In this document: in pieces, positions 8,818 through 18,235 of the stretch | Layout: every line of letters starts with the position of its first letter | Position numbering within the stretch: the first letter of the stretch is position 1 | Assembly: GCA_020632755.1 (NCBI GenBank) | Contig: JACKEY010000007.1 | Location: 186,001-250,000, forward strand | Direction of reading: 5' to 3' | Origin: Alphaproteobacteria bacterium | GTDB taxonomy: Bacteria > Myxococcota_A > UBA796 > UBA2385 | DNA length: 64,000 nucleotides | Position numbers and translations under genes: made by a program | The notes under the pieces: generated by a model | The model's database searches: none | Told to the model about the DNA's origin: nothing | Seen by the model: the letters and a program-made list of their open reading frames with translations, nothing else

Positions 8818-9951
8818 ATGGCCAAGATCAAGTACGACAAGCAGCGCGTCGGCGCCGTGCTCTCCGCCCTGCGCGACGGCACCGGCCTGGCCGACGACGA
8901 CCAGCCGATCCTGGCCTGGCTCGAGGGCGGCGGGGACCTGGATGCCCTGGATCCCGTCGCCGGCGTGACCGCGGTGCAGGCCGCGCTGGAAGCGGGCCTG
9001 TCCGAGCGCATCGCAGCGGCCGGCGCGGCCCGCGACAAGGACGTGCGCAAGCTGGCCCGGGCGGCGGCCCACAAGCTGCGCTCGCAGGGGGTCGAGGTGC
9101 CCCAGGCCAAGGCGGCCGCCAGCTGGTCGATCGGCCGCGAGGACCGGGCCGAGCTGCCGCCGCGGGCGCTGGTCGGGCTGCCCGAGGACGACGGCTACGT
9201 GCCCTTCCTGCTGTCCAGCGTGGGCCACGAGTCCGCCTGCGTCTCCGGCGGGGCCGCGGGCCCGGCGCGCGGCTTCCGCGACGACGATCACGGCCACGTG
9301 TCGCGGTCCCAGGCCCGCAAGATCCTGGACGAGGCGCAGGGCGACCACCGGCTGTTCGAGGTGCCCTTCTACGAAGCGGTCGCCGTGCTCGAGCAGGCCT
9401 TCGACGCCGGCGGCGGCCAGCGGCCCGGCGGCTTCGGCCACCTGCTGTCGCACGTCGACGCCGACGCCCTGCAGGCGGCCCGCGACGGCGATCCCCTGGG
9501 CGGGCTGGCGGCGTCCCTCGACGAAGACGCCCTGCACCGGCCGGGCCCGTTGCTGGAAGGCGCCTGGGTCGTGCCCTACGCCGCCGACAGCGACGCGCTG
9601 GCGCCCTTCCTGGAGCGCGCCCTGGGCGTGCTGGCCGACGCCGGCCAGGACGAAGCCGGCATGCGCGCCGCCATCCACGAGCTGGTCGACGACGCCACCG
9701 ACGCCGTGCTGGGCGACGCCGCCCGCAGCACCTGGGCCTACGGCCTGACCGTGCACGCCTGGCTGGCCGCCCGGGCCGGCGAAGACGACGTCAGCCAGGT
9801 CTCCCGCGCGACCGCCCTGGCCCTGGCCGACGCCGACCGCGCTGGTCGCGACGTGCCCTGGGCCCGCGAGTGGGTCAACCGGCACCTGTCCTACGTCGTC
9901 GACATGGCCGTGCAGTACGGGCGCCAGGGCCAGCTGCCCTCGGCCGACTGA
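8818..9951 (+). CDS. conserved hypothetical cytoplasmic protein
   Basis: 377 residues, start ATG 8818 preceded by GAGGAG. It has no signal peptide or membrane helix. It is Ala/Asp/Arg-rich with many predicted amphipathic helices, and opens with a basic stretch (MAKIKYDKQR). Repeated Ala-Ala-His-Lys-type helices around residues 75-100 could suggest a helical-repeat or docking protein, but I recognise no family. Its codon usage matches its neighbours, so the gene is real. It converges with the lipoprotein gene, only 4 bp apart. Confidence 0.7.
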   Translation: MAKIKYDKQRVGAVLSALRDGTGLADDDQPILAWLEGGGDLDALDPVAGVTAVQAALEAGLSERIAAAGAARDKDVRKLARAAAHKLRSQGVEVPQAKAAASWSIGREDRAELPPRALVGLPEDDGYVPFLLSSVGHESACVSGGAAGPARGFRDDDHGHVSRSQARKILDEAQGDHRLFEVPFYEAVAVLEQAFDAGGGQRPGGFGHLLSHVDADALQAARDGDPLGGLAASLDEDALHRPGPLLEGAWVVPYAADSDALAPFLERALGVLADAGQDEAGMRAAIHELVDDATDAVLGDAARSTWAYGLTVHAWLAARAGEDDVSQVSRATALALADADRAGRDVPWAREWVNRHLSYVVDMAVQYGRQGQLPSAD

Positions 9952-9955
9952 GCCG

Positions 9956-11272
9956 CTACCACCGCACCTCGTCCCGCCCGAGCGCGAGCTTCAGCCCGCG
10001 CACGGCGTGGGCGCTGTCGCCGATCAGGTCGAGGTACTGCTGCTCGTCCGAGGTCCGCAGGGTGCCGAGCTCGGCGTAGGCGCCCTGGCGGTCCAGCTCG
10101 GCGACGGTGGCCACGACGTCCGCGGCGGCCTGCTGGAGCAGCGCCTGCTGGCGGTCGTCGGGGGTGTAGAAGCCCATCGCCGCCAGCTTGCTCATGCTCT
10201 CCAGGAAGTGACCGGAGAACTTGAGCTTCTGGATGGTCAGCTTGCGCTCGTGCTCGGGCATCGCGCCGAGGGCCTGGCCGTAGATGTCGAGCTCGATCGG
10301 GTAGCGGTAGAACATCAGCCCCACCTGCTCCTCGATGACGCTGCGCCCGCGCTCGCCGCCGAAGCCGCGGGCCACGGCGAAGGCGACGCCCTGCAGCAGG
10401 TGGGCCCCGCCGCAGGTGTAGCGGAACACGCCCTGGCCACGGCGCTGGAAGGGCTGGCCCGACGCCTGGGCCTGGGCCAGGAAGCGGGTCTCCTGGTGCA
10501 GCACCGCCAGGCCGAAGTCGGCCAGGCCCGACAGGGTCATCTCGGTGCCGTCCAGCGCGGTCCACTGCAGGTCGGCCGGGGCCCAGGTCGACAGGCCCTG
10601 CAGGCTCCACGGCACGTCGTCGGGGCTGGCGTAGCGGCTGTGGTTGGTGGCGGGGACCAGGTAGCTGCGCAGCAGGCTGCCGCGCCACAGGTCGACGACC
10701 GCGTGCGGCTGGCCGTCGACGGTCACCTGGTGGGCGGGGTCGATGCCGAGCTCGGTCACGGCCTTCAGGACCAGGTCGGCGTGGGGCTCGACCCGGACGG
10801 TGTGGCCGTCGACCTGGGCCTCGGGCGGGAACTGCAGCAGGGTCGGACCGCCCTCGACCGGCAGCGGCCGGGCCCAGCCCTCGAACATCGCGTCGACGGC
10901 CAGGCGGCCATCGGGCACCCGCGCGTCGGGACCCAGTGCGATCAGGGCGTGGCCCAGCGCCCAGGGCTGCCCCGGGTCCAGGCCGTGCTGCTGCACCGCA
11001 TCGGTCAGGTGGGCGAGCGTGCGCTCGAGCTCCGGCGTCGCCGCCAGGGGCCGTGGGGTCGCCGCGTGGTGCGTGGGCAGCACCGGGTCCAGGCCCGCGA
11101 TGCTGCGGGCGCTCCAGCGGCCATCGGTCGCCGGGGGCCCTGCTGTCGCGGGGCTCGGCTCGGTGGCGGGGGGCGCTGCGGGGGCCGCCGCGACCGGGGG
11201 CACTGCGGGATCCGGCGACTTGGTGGCTTCGCCGCCACCACAGGCCAGCTGGGCGAGCAGCCAGACGATCAC
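9956..11272 (-). CDS. predicted lipoprotein, unknown function
   Basis: 438 residues from GTG 11272, whose GTGA overlaps the stop of the upstream NHL-protein gene. The signal is very short, with lipobox LLAQLAC (Cys11), followed by an Ala/Pro-rich linker (about residues 20-50). The mature part is mostly helical, with a WSLQGLSTWAPADLQWTALD region, a possible HxETRF segment near residue 260 and an FRYTCGGAHLLQGVAFAV helix. It might be an all-alpha enzyme-like fold, but no catalytic motif is secure. It is the last gene of a three-gene minus-strand cluster. Confidence 0.75.
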   Translation of the reverse strand: MIVWLLAQLACGGGEATKSPDPAVPPVAAAPAAPPATEPSPATAGPPATDGRWSARSIAGLDPVLPTHHAATPRPLAATPELERTLAHLTDAVQQHGLDPGQPWALGHALIALGPDARVPDGRLAVDAMFEGWARPLPVEGGPTLLQFPPEAQVDGHTVRVEPHADLVLKAVTELGIDPAHQVTVDGQPHAVVDLWRGSLLRSYLVPATNHSRYASPDDVPWSLQGLSTWAPADLQWTALDGTEMTLSGLADFGLAVLHQETRFLAQAQASGQPFQRRGQGVFRYTCGGAHLLQGVAFAVARGFGGERGRSVIEEQVGLMFYRYPIELDIYGQALGAMPEHERKLTIQKLKFSGHFLESMSKLAAMGFYTPDDRQQALLQQAAADVVATVAELDRQGAYAELGTLRTSDEQQYLDLIGDSAHAVRGLKLALGRDEVRW

Positions 11273-13128
11273 GGACCCAGGTCCAGCAGGTCGTCGCCGG
11301 TCGCGCTGGCGCCTTCGCCGGCCTCGGCGTCGATCCGCTTCTGGTAGGCGTCGACCTGTCGGATCTGGTCTTCGAAGGTGAAGAACACGATGCCGTCGGC
11401 CACGGCGGCGCGCTGCTTGCGCAGGCTGAAGTCCACCACCGGCACCTGGAACTCCAGCTTGCCGGGCTTCTTGAAGCGGTGGGCGACGCCGTCGTCGGTG
11501 AGCACCCACAGCCGGCCTTCGGGGTCCATGTCCATGTCCAGGTCCTCGAAGCCGCGGCCCAGGATGCTGTCGTCGATCACGACGCTGTGGCGGAAGCCCT
11601 CCTTGTAGAGCACCACCTCGCCCCGGAAGGCCAGCAGCAGGTCGCCGTTCTTGGCCACCTCGACGGCGGTCGGGGTGCCGTCCTCGATGTCCCACTTGCC
11701 GTGCTCGGTGCCCTGCAGATCGTAGGCGAAGCCCTCGTCCTCGACGAAGGCGTAGAGCCGCTTCTTCTTGGGCGACCAGGCCAGGTAGCTCTCGCCGCCG
11801 ACCTTGTCGTCGGGCAGGCCGCCGGCGTCGACGGTCCAGCCGGCCACGCGCTGGCCGCTGGCGTCGAAGACCTGGATGCGGTTCTTCGCGTCGATGACCG
11901 CGAAGCCGGTGCCGGCCTTCTTGTCGGGGATCAGCTCGATGTCGAGCGGGTTGACGAACTTGCCGGGGTCTTCGCCGGGCTCGGCGCCGCTCGGGTAGTA
12001 CGGGCGCCCGGCCTCGAACCACAGGTTCGTGATCTCGGGCGCGCCGCCCCAGGTCTTGTCGACCAGGCCGTTGCTGCGGTAGCGCACCACCCGGTTGTTG
12101 CCGGTGTCGGCCACCCAGACGTTGCCTTCGTCGTCCAGCTCGAGCGGCAGCGGCTCGTCGAAGCCCCGCAGGGCCCCGCGCCAGAAGCCGGACTCGCCCC
12201 AGGGCGGCGCGGTGTTGTTCCGGCCGCCGATCAGCTCCTGGTAGGCGGTGAAGATCTCGACCGTGTCGGCGATGAAGGCCGCGTCTTCGCCGGTCGACCG
12301 CAGGGCCGCCATCTCGAAGGCGGGGATCGCGGTCGGGTCCTTGAGCTTGCGCAGCGCCTTGCGGGCGATGCTGGAGCTGGGCACGGCCTGCACCCGGTAG
12401 CCGGCCGGCACCTTGCGGCGGGCGGCCTCGCGCAGCCAGGGCTCGCCCTCGGCCGCCGCGTCCATCAGGAAGTCCAGCGCTTCCTTGTCGCCCAGCTCGT
12501 CGGCCTTGTAGGCGGCGTACTTCTCGTTGGCCTCGGCCTCGAACTTCTCGGCGGCGGTGGCGGCCGCGCCGCTGTCCAGCCAGGTCTGCCAGGTCGCGTC
12601 GGTCCGATCGAGCTCGGGGAAGTTGACGGCGAGCTCCGCGATGAAGGTCTGGTCGAAGACGTAGCCGTTGTAGACCTCGTCGATGACGATGCGCAGCTTG
12701 CGGCCGCTGACGGGAGCGTCGGCGGTGCCGAGCTTCAGGTCGAGCCGCTGCACCGCGTCCTGGACGCGGGTCGGGCCGACGACCTCCTGGCCGTCGACCA
12801 GGACGCGGATGGTCTTGGGCCGGCCGTACTCCCGGAACGAGCGCTTTCCCTGGGACAGGTTGCCCGGCCAGATGCTGACGCTGGTCAGGTCGGTCTTGCG
12901 CTGCAGGTCGAGCTCGAGCCACTCGCCCGCACCGCCCTGCTCGCCGCCGCTGGCCCAGCCGGTCGACAGCTGGCCGTCGGCGCTCAGCGCCGCGGGGTGG
13001 CGCCCGGCATCGGTCTCGCCGGTGGACGAGGACTTCATCTGCGCCAGGGCGGGAGAGGCGGACAGCAGCAGGCCGAGGGCGAGGCCGGCGCGGGCGCCCG
13101 TGCCGATGCGAGGGGAGCGGTGGCGCAC
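11269..13128 (-). CDS. secreted discoidin-like / NHL beta-propeller protein
   Basis: 619 residues from GTG 13128 with a CGGAG ribosome-binding site. A Sec signal peptide (residues 1-30, cleavage after SASPALA) shows export. An N-terminal carbohydrate-binding-like module follows (about 45-175; LSTGWASGGEQGG, WLELDLQ, SVSIWPGN), resembling the F5/8-type or NADase-type glycan-binding fold. From about residue 325 there are NHL-type propeller strands (NVWVADTGNNRVVRYRSNG, then KNRIQVFDASGQRVAGW and LWVLTDDGVAHRF). A surface glycan-binding or scaffold role is inferred. It is coupled to the downstream lipoprotein by a GTGA overlap. Confidence 0.82.
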   Translation of the reverse strand: MRHRSPRIGTGARAGLALGLLLSASPALAQMKSSSTGETDAGRHPAALSADGQLSTGWASGGEQGGAGEWLELDLQRKTDLTSVSIWPGNLSQGKRSFREYGRPKTIRVLVDGQEVVGPTRVQDAVQRLDLKLGTADAPVSGRKLRIVIDEVYNGYVFDQTFIAELAVNFPELDRTDATWQTWLDSGAAATAAEKFEAEANEKYAAYKADELGDKEALDFLMDAAAEGEPWLREAARRKVPAGYRVQAVPSSSIARKALRKLKDPTAIPAFEMAALRSTGEDAAFIADTVEIFTAYQELIGGRNNTAPPWGESGFWRGALRGFDEPLPLELDDEGNVWVADTGNNRVVRYRSNGLVDKTWGGAPEITNLWFEAGRPYYPSGAEPGEDPGKFVNPLDIELIPDKKAGTGFAVIDAKNRIQVFDASGQRVAGWTVDAGGLPDDKVGGESYLAWSPKKKRLYAFVEDEGFAYDLQGTEHGKWDIEDGTPTAVEVAKNGDLLLAFRGEVVLYKEGFRHSVVIDDSILGRGFEDLDMDMDPEGRLWVLTDDGVAHRFKKPGKLEFQVPVVDFSLRKQRAAVADGIVFFTFEDQIRQVDAYQKRIDAEAGEGASATGDDLLDLGP

Positions 13129-13166
13129 GGGGCGACTCCGGGAGGAGGGGAGGGGAGGAGGAGAGG

Positions 13167-14255
13167 TCAGTCGATCCAGCCCATGACCGGATGCTCGCCG
13201 TCCCGATCGATCGGCGCGAAGGTCCGGCCCGGGAGGTGCGCGGCGGCGAGGGGACGGCTGGCCCAGGGGTTCAGCCAGCTGCGGGCCACGACCGGGTCGG
13301 GCTGGTCGACGCGGCGCTCGAGCATCACGACGCCGCTGACGCCCGAGTAGAGCGGGTCGCGGAACAGGCTGGGGGTGTACTCGGGCCCGAAGGTCGCGCG
13401 GTAGGCCACCGGGCCGTCGCCGCTGCCGCCCGGGGCCGCGGACACCGTCTGCTGGGAGATCGGCTTGCCGTACAGCAGCTCGCGCAGGTAGCCGCGGGGC
13501 AGCCGCCAGGGCTGGTCGCAGACCAGGCTGACGATCACGGGTTCGTCGGACCACGCCGACAGCCGCTGGGCGTCGAGGTCGCACACCAGCCTGCGCTCGA
13601 CGGTCTCGAGCACCCGGTGCGCGTCGAAGGGGCCCAGCATCAGGGCCACGACACCCTGGTCGTCCCGGGCCTGTTCGCCGGTCAGGGCGAACTCCAGGCT
13701 GATGTGGTCGTCGCGGTACTCGGCGTAGCGACCCTCCCAGCCGGCGCGGTCGACCTCGCGCAGCCACATGTCGATGGCGCGGCGAACGGGCTCGGGGTCG
13801 AAGTCGTGGGGCAGCCAGCGGCGCACCAGCACCACGATGCGCGAGCGGCTGCCGACCCGGTCGAGGGCAGCCGTCAGGCGCTGCAGGGCCTGCTGGTCGG
13901 CCGGCCGGGTCTGCCGCACGAAGGACAGCACCATGACCTGATAGCGCTCGCCGCCGGGGGCGCGGGCGGTCAGGGACGGGCCGGGCCACGCCAGATCGTG
14001 CACCTTCCAGCCGCTGGCCGACAGCGCGGCGGTGGTCGCGACTTCGGACCAGCCCTGGAAGAAGCGCTGGTTGTCCAGGGACCCCAGCACGTCGGTCCAG
14101 CGCAGCTTGACCGGGCCCCCCACCGCGTCGACCGCGGTCTGCAGCCAGGCCCGATGGGCCGCGCCGTCGTCTTCCGCCAGCTGCCGGAGGAAGCTGTGCC
14201 GGGCGCCGGGGAGGGCGCGCAGGTCGGCCAGCAGATCCTGGGGGAACAGCGGCAT
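13167..14255 (-). CDS. hypothetical protein of unknown family
   Basis: 362 residues, ATG 14255. No signal or membrane segment. It has a mixed alpha/beta composition with a Trp-rich C-terminal third. A QVMVLSFVRQ strand and a VVVLVRRWLP strand alternate with helices, compatible with a Rossmann-like or nuclease-like core, but no catalytic triad can be assigned. It is upstream of, and co-directional with, the discoidin/NHL gene (38 bp gap), so it is probably transcribed with it. A perfect 14-bp palindrome lies just upstream of its start. Confidence 0.7.
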   Translation of the reverse strand: MPLFPQDLLADLRALPGARHSFLRQLAEDDGAAHRAWLQTAVDAVGGPVKLRWTDVLGSLDNQRFFQGWSEVATTAALSASGWKVHDLAWPGPSLTARAPGGERYQVMVLSFVRQTRPADQQALQRLTAALDRVGSRSRIVVLVRRWLPHDFDPEPVRRAIDMWLREVDRAGWEGRYAEYRDDHISLEFALTGEQARDDQGVVALMLGPFDAHRVLETVERRLVCDLDAQRLSAWSDEPVIVSLVCDQPWRLPRGYLRELLYGKPISQQTVSAAPGGSGDGPVAYRATFGPEYTPSLFRDPLYSGVSGVVMLERRVDQPDPVVARSWLNPWASRPLAAAHLPGRTFAPIDRDGEHPVMGWID

Positions 14256-14261
14256 GGGCAG

Positions 14262-14275
14262 GCACTCCGGAGTGC
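14262..14275. promoter_or_regulatory. 14-bp perfect palindrome upstream of the 13167-14255 gene
   Basis: GCACTCCGGAGTGC is its own reverse complement and lies 6 bp from the minus-strand start codon, so it contains the GGAG likely used as that gene's ribosome-binding site. It could be an operator or a small RBS hairpin, or be due to chance. The rest of the 174-bp divergent gap (14256-14429) shows no clear promoter hexamers. Confidence 0.3.
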
Positions 14276-14429
14276 GCGGGACGGGCCTGGACGTCCGGGC
14301 GGGCTATCGGGCGAGGATGCTGTGGGCAAGGGCCTCCCTGCGATAGACGGCGCGCTCCCTCCGCTCCGTGGCCGCGCGCCTCGTCGACGCCTCCTCCTCC
14401 CCCCCGTCCTCGCTGACCCGAGCCTGCCG

Positions 14430-15008
14430 ATGGCCGCTCCCTCCGCCGCCCGCCCTCCTCCCGGCGCGGAGTGGACCGCCGACGCCTTCGCCCGGTCCGC
14501 CCTGGACGTCGCCCCCGCGCTGCTGGGCGCGGTGATCTGGCGAGGCGACGTCGCGCTGCGCATCGTCGAGACCGAGGCCTACCTGGCCCACGACACGGCC
14601 TGCCACGCCCACCGGGGGCGCACGGCGCGCAACGCGCCGATGTTCGGTCCGCCCGGGCACGCCTACGTGTACCTCTGCTACGGCATCCACCACCTGCTCA
14701 ACCTGGTGACGGAGCCCGACGGCGTGGCCGGCTGCGTGCTGATCCGCGGCGGCGAGGTGGTCGCGGGGCAGGACCTGGTCCGCCAGCGGCGCGGGGAGCG
14801 GCTCGACTGCATCGGCCCCGGCAAGGTCGGCCAGGCGCTCGCGCTGGACACCTCGCTGTCGGGCCGTGCCCTCGGCGGTTCTGGCGACGGCGCCTTGCGC
14901 GTCGTGTCGGACGCGGCCCCGGCGCGGGTGCGGGTCGGACCCCGGGTGGGCATCGACTACGCGGCGCCCGAACACCGGGATGCCCCCTGGCGGTTCCGAA
15001 TCGGGTAG
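14430..15008 (+). CDS. 3-methyladenine DNA glycosylase (AAG/MPG family)
   Basis: 192 residues. It removes alkylated purines to start base-excision repair. It has the AAG-family signature: ALLGAVIWRGDVALRIVETE AY with the catalytic Glu in the ETEAY motif (residue about 48), the RNAPMFGPPGHAYVYLCYG substrate-pocket segment, and a GPGKVGQALALD motif. ATG 14430 is the only start that gives the usual N-terminus; Pro/Ala-rich residues 1-15 are a short extension. It is divergent from the gene at 14255. Confidence 0.93.
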   Translation: MAAPSAARPPPGAEWTADAFARSALDVAPALLGAVIWRGDVALRIVETEAYLAHDTACHAHRGRTARNAPMFGPPGHAYVYLCYGIHHLLNLVTEPDGVAGCVLIRGGEVVAGQDLVRQRRGERLDCIGPGKVGQALALDTSLSGRALGGSGDGALRVVSDAAPARVRVGPRVGIDYAAPEHRDAPWRFRIG

Positions 15009-15152
15009 GGGCACCCTGCGGCGGTCGCAGGCCCGCCTGCGGAATCCGCAGGTGCCTGCGCGATGATTCACGCCAGCAGGCGCTCCGGCGCCCTGGCACG
15101 CATCCTGCTCTCCGCCCTCTCCCCCGTGTCTGTTCCCCCTGCTGGAGTCTCC

Positions 15153-18100
15153 ATGACCGCGCTTCGCCTGCTCGTCCTCCCCCTGGCCACCTCGCTGTTC
15201 CTCGCCTGCGGCGACAAGGACGGCGGCGACTCCGGCTCGACCGGCGACGACGGCTCGACCGACACCGACGGCACCGACACGGACACCGACGGCACCGACA
15301 CCGACACCGACGGGACGGACACCGACACCGACACCGACACCGGGCCGGTGGATGCCGACGGCGACGGCTACGACGAGACCGAGGACTGCGACGACGGCGA
15401 CGCTGCCGTGAACCCGGGCGCGACGGAGATCTGCGACGGCGGCATCGACAACGACTGCGACGGGCTGATCGACGACGCCGACGACAGCCTGGACACCAGC
15501 ACCGGGCGCGCCTGGTACCCCGACGCCGACGACGACGGCTACGGCGACGACGCCGGCGTGGTGATGGCCTGCGCGGCCGTGCCCGACCACGTCGAGGTCG
15601 GCGGCGACTGCGACGACAGCGACGCGGCCTACAACCCCGGCGCGACCGAAGACGACTGCGCCGATCCCAACGACTACAACTGCGACGGCAGCGTCGGCTA
15701 CGAAGATGGCGACGGCGACGGCTGGGCCGCCTGCGAGGAGTGCGACGACACCGAGGCGTCGACCTACCCGGGCGCCACCGACACCTGGTACGACGGCGTC
15801 GACAGCGACTGTGCCGGCGACGACGACTACGACGCCGACGTCGACGGCTTCCAGAGCGACGGTCACGGCGGCGACGACTGCGACGACAGCGACGCGGCCA
15901 TCAACCCCGACGCGTCCGACGCCTGGTACGACGGCGTCGACAGCGACTGTTCCGGCGGCAGCGACTACGACGCCGACGGCGACGGGGACGACAGCGATGC
16001 CTACGGCGGCGGCGACTGCGCCGACGACGACGCCAGCATCAGCAGCAGCGCAACCGAGACCTGGTACGACGGCGTCGACAGCGACTGTTCCGGCGGCAGC
16101 GACTACGACGCCGACGGGGACGGCGACGACAGCGAGACCTACGGCGGCGACGACTGCAACGACACCGACGCCACCATCTACGACGGCGCGGCCGACACCT
16201 GGTACGACGGCATCGACAGCGACTGCGCCGGGAACAGCGACTACGACGCCGACGGGGACGGCCAGGACAGCGACGCATACAGCGGCGCCGACTGCGACGA
16301 CACGGACGCGAGCGTCTACGACGGCGCGACCGACAGCTGGTACGACGGCGTCGACAGCGACTGTGCCGGAGACAGCGACTACGACGCCGACGGCGATGGC
16401 GAGGACAGCGACGGCTACGGGGGCGCCGACTGCGACGACGCCGACGCCGGCATCAACACCAGCGCCACCGACACCTGGTACGACGGCGTCGACACCGACT
16501 GCTCGGGCGGCAGCGACTACGACGCCGACGGCGACGGGGACGACAGCGACAGCTACGGCGGCGGCGACTGCGACGACGCCGACAGCAGCATCAGCAGCCT
16601 GGCCACCGAGATCTGGTACGACGGCGTCGACCAGGACTGTGCTGGCGACGACGACTACGACGCCGACGGCGACGGCTACGTCAGCAAGGGCCACGGCGGC
16701 GACGACTGCGACGAGACCGACGCCGACATCCACCCCGGCGCGGGCGAGTACTGCGACGGCATCGACACCAACTGCAACGACGACGACGACGAGTCCATGG
16801 TCCCGACCCTGCACGCCACGATCCAGGACGCGGTCGATGCCGGCGATCGCTGGATCTGCATCGAGCCCGGCGACTACGAGATGACCGCGGACCTGGGCGA
16901 CGCGTCGTCGATCATCATCCAGGGCATGGGCGGCTCCGGCAGCGTGACCCTGGACGCCGGCGGCGCCGGACGGCACTTCACCATGGAGGGCGGCTCGGAC
17001 GTCACGCTCAAGGGCCTGACCCTGACGAACGGCTGGGTGGCCGACGAAGGCGGTGGCTCGGTGCTCGCCACCGAGGTGTCCGGCTTCTACCTGTACGACC
17101 TGGTGTTCGACGGCAACGGCTGCGAGGGCGCGTGCTACGGCTCGGCCCTGCAGGTCGAGAGCTCGACCGAGGTCTACCTGACCGGCGTCACGGCCACCGA
17201 CAACTACAGCTTCGACGACACCGGAACCCTGGGCATGGGCGTGCTGACCTTCTACGCGTCCGCCGCGGACCTGGACGGTGTCGACATCTACGAGAACGCC
17301 GGCGACCGGTCCACCACGACCTACGGTGGCTCGCTGGCCTTCTTCGGGGACGGCACCGTGCCCGTCGCGCTCAACGACGTGCACGTCTGGGACAACGCGT
17401 TCACGGCGACCTACCAGTTCGGCGACCTGCTGCTGTACGGCGCGGCGTCGGTCGACATGACGAACGTGTCGGTGTCGAGCGAGACCGTGGACACGACGGG
17501 CAACGGCGCCATCGCGCCGCTGTTCCTGTACAGCATCATCGGCGACGTCGCCGGGTCGAACATCGAGGTGGTCGGGAACGACGCGACGGCTGACTACGGC
17601 TACGTGTACTCGGTCGGCTTCTGGACCTATGTCGTCAGCGGCAGCCTCTCGCTGTCGAACGTGGTCGTGGCGGGCAACACCGGCTCGGGTGCGCTGGCGT
17701 ACAACGCAGGCCTGTGGGTCGGCAGCGTGGACGGCGACGCGTCCGTGGTCAACAGCACGGTCCATGGCAACTCGGTGGCGGTCGATCCCGACGTCGGCGA
17801 ATTCTACGACGGCGGCTTCAGCTGCCTCGACACGACCCTGACGGTCACCAACGTCACCGTCACCGGCAACTCGGTCACGGGGCACGAAGACGACTACGCC
17901 GGCTTCGCCGACAGCAGCAACCAGACCGCCTGCACCTGGGACGTGACCTACAGCAACGTCTACGACAACGGCACCGACTTCGGCCCGTCGCTCACCGACT
18001 GGACCGGCACCGACGGCAACCTGTCGGTCACGCCGGGCTTCGTCGACGTCAGCTCCGGCACGGCGACCGACTGGGATCTGCAGCTGGCCTCGGGCTCGGC

Positions 18101-18194
18101 GCTCATCGACGCGGGTGACCCCGCCATCCTGGACCCCGACGACAGCACCAGCGACATCGGCGCCTACGGCGGCCCGGGCGCGGCGGACTGGTAG
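15153..18194 (+). CDS. giant lipoprotein with MopE-type metal-binding repeats and parallel beta-helix
   Basis: 1013 residues from ATG 15153 with GGAG 6 bp upstream. Lipobox LFLAC (Cys near residue 16) is followed by a Thr/Asp/Gly linker of degenerate TDTDGTD units. Residues about 65-530 hold Asp/Cys-rich motifs of the 'putative metal-binding' MopE class (DADGDGYDETEDCDDGDAAV), including seven near-identical 46-residue units. From about 550 to 1000 the sequence becomes Ser/Thr/Asn/Val-rich, with NSTVHGNS- and NVTVTGNS-type rungs of a right-handed beta-helix. A calcium- or metal-binding surface protein is likely; an adhesin or glycan-active role is speculation. Confidence 0.88.
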   Translation: MTALRLLVLPLATSLFLACGDKDGGDSGSTGDDGSTDTDGTDTDTDGTDTDTDGTDTDTDTDTGPVDADGDGYDETEDCDDGDAAVNPGATEICDGGIDNDCDGLIDDADDSLDTSTGRAWYPDADDDGYGDDAGVVMACAAVPDHVEVGGDCDDSDAAYNPGATEDDCADPNDYNCDGSVGYEDGDGDGWAACEECDDTEASTYPGATDTWYDGVDSDCAGDDDYDADVDGFQSDGHGGDDCDDSDAAINPDASDAWYDGVDSDCSGGSDYDADGDGDDSDAYGGGDCADDDASISSSATETWYDGVDSDCSGGSDYDADGDGDDSETYGGDDCNDTDATIYDGAADTWYDGIDSDCAGNSDYDADGDGQDSDAYSGADCDDTDASVYDGATDSWYDGVDSDCAGDSDYDADGDGEDSDGYGGADCDDADAGINTSATDTWYDGVDTDCSGGSDYDADGDGDDSDSYGGGDCDDADSSISSLATEIWYDGVDQDCAGDDDYDADGDGYVSKGHGGDDCDETDADIHPGAGEYCDGIDTNCNDDDDESMVPTLHATIQDAVDAGDRWICIEPGDYEMTADLGDASSIIIQGMGGSGSVTLDAGGAGRHFTMEGGSDVTLKGLTLTNGWVADEGGGSVLATEVSGFYLYDLVFDGNGCEGACYGSALQVESSTEVYLTGVTATDNYSFDDTGTLGMGVLTFYASAADLDGVDIYENAGDRSTTTYGGSLAFFGDGTVPVALNDVHVWDNAFTATYQFGDLLLYGAASVDMTNVSVSSETVDTTGNGAIAPLFLYSIIGDVAGSNIEVVGNDATADYGYVYSVGFWTYVVSGSLSLSNVVVAGNTGSGALAYNAGLWVGSVDGDASVVNSTVHGNSVAVDPDVGEFYDGGFSCLDTTLTVTNVTVTGNSVTGHEDDYAGFADSSNQTACTWDVTYSNVYDNGTDFGPSLTDWTGTDGNLSVTPGFVDVSSGTATDWDLQLASGSALIDAGDPAILDPDDSTSDIGAYGGPGAADW
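15786..16751 (+). repeat. seven tandem 138-bp coding repeats
   Basis: Seven successive 138-bp units each start with a WYDG codon block (15786, 15924, 16062 and so on at the same spacing). Each encodes 46 residues: WYDGVDSDC, then SDYDADGDG, then a GxDCxDxDA Cys-Asp motif. Units differ mainly at silent and linker positions, a pattern expected of recent tandem duplication with gene-conversion-like homogenisation. Confidence 0.9.
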
Positions 18195-18223
18195 TCGGTC
18201 CCCGGCGGCGGGCTCCGGGCGGA

Positions 18224-18229
18224 TAGCCT
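18224..18229 (+). promoter_or_regulatory. possible -10 element for a leaderless transcript
   Basis: TAGCCT ends 6 bp before the ATG at 18236. Transcription would then start at or next to the start codon, and no ribosome-binding site is visible. No -35 match is seen, so this rests on geometry alone. Confidence 0.25.
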
Positions 18230-18235
18230 GGGCCC

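Noticed and set aside
6421..9885. 1154-codon open frame on the minus strand
   Set aside because: Antisense to maeB and the next gene; no family motif, and it would overlap rnpB.
15063..15152. Upstream ATG 15063 as start of the MopE lipoprotein
   Set aside because: It would place a 30-residue extension before a complete lipoprotein signal, and has no ribosome-binding site, whereas ATG 15153 has GGAG.
15786..16751. Evenly spaced repeats as a CRISPR array
   Set aside because: The 138-bp units are in-frame coding repeats with no variable spacers.
14304..17885. 1193-codon open frame on the minus strand
   Set aside because: Shadow of the MopE-repeat and glycosylase genes. Its Val/Ala repeats simply mirror the plus-strand Asp/Gly repeats.
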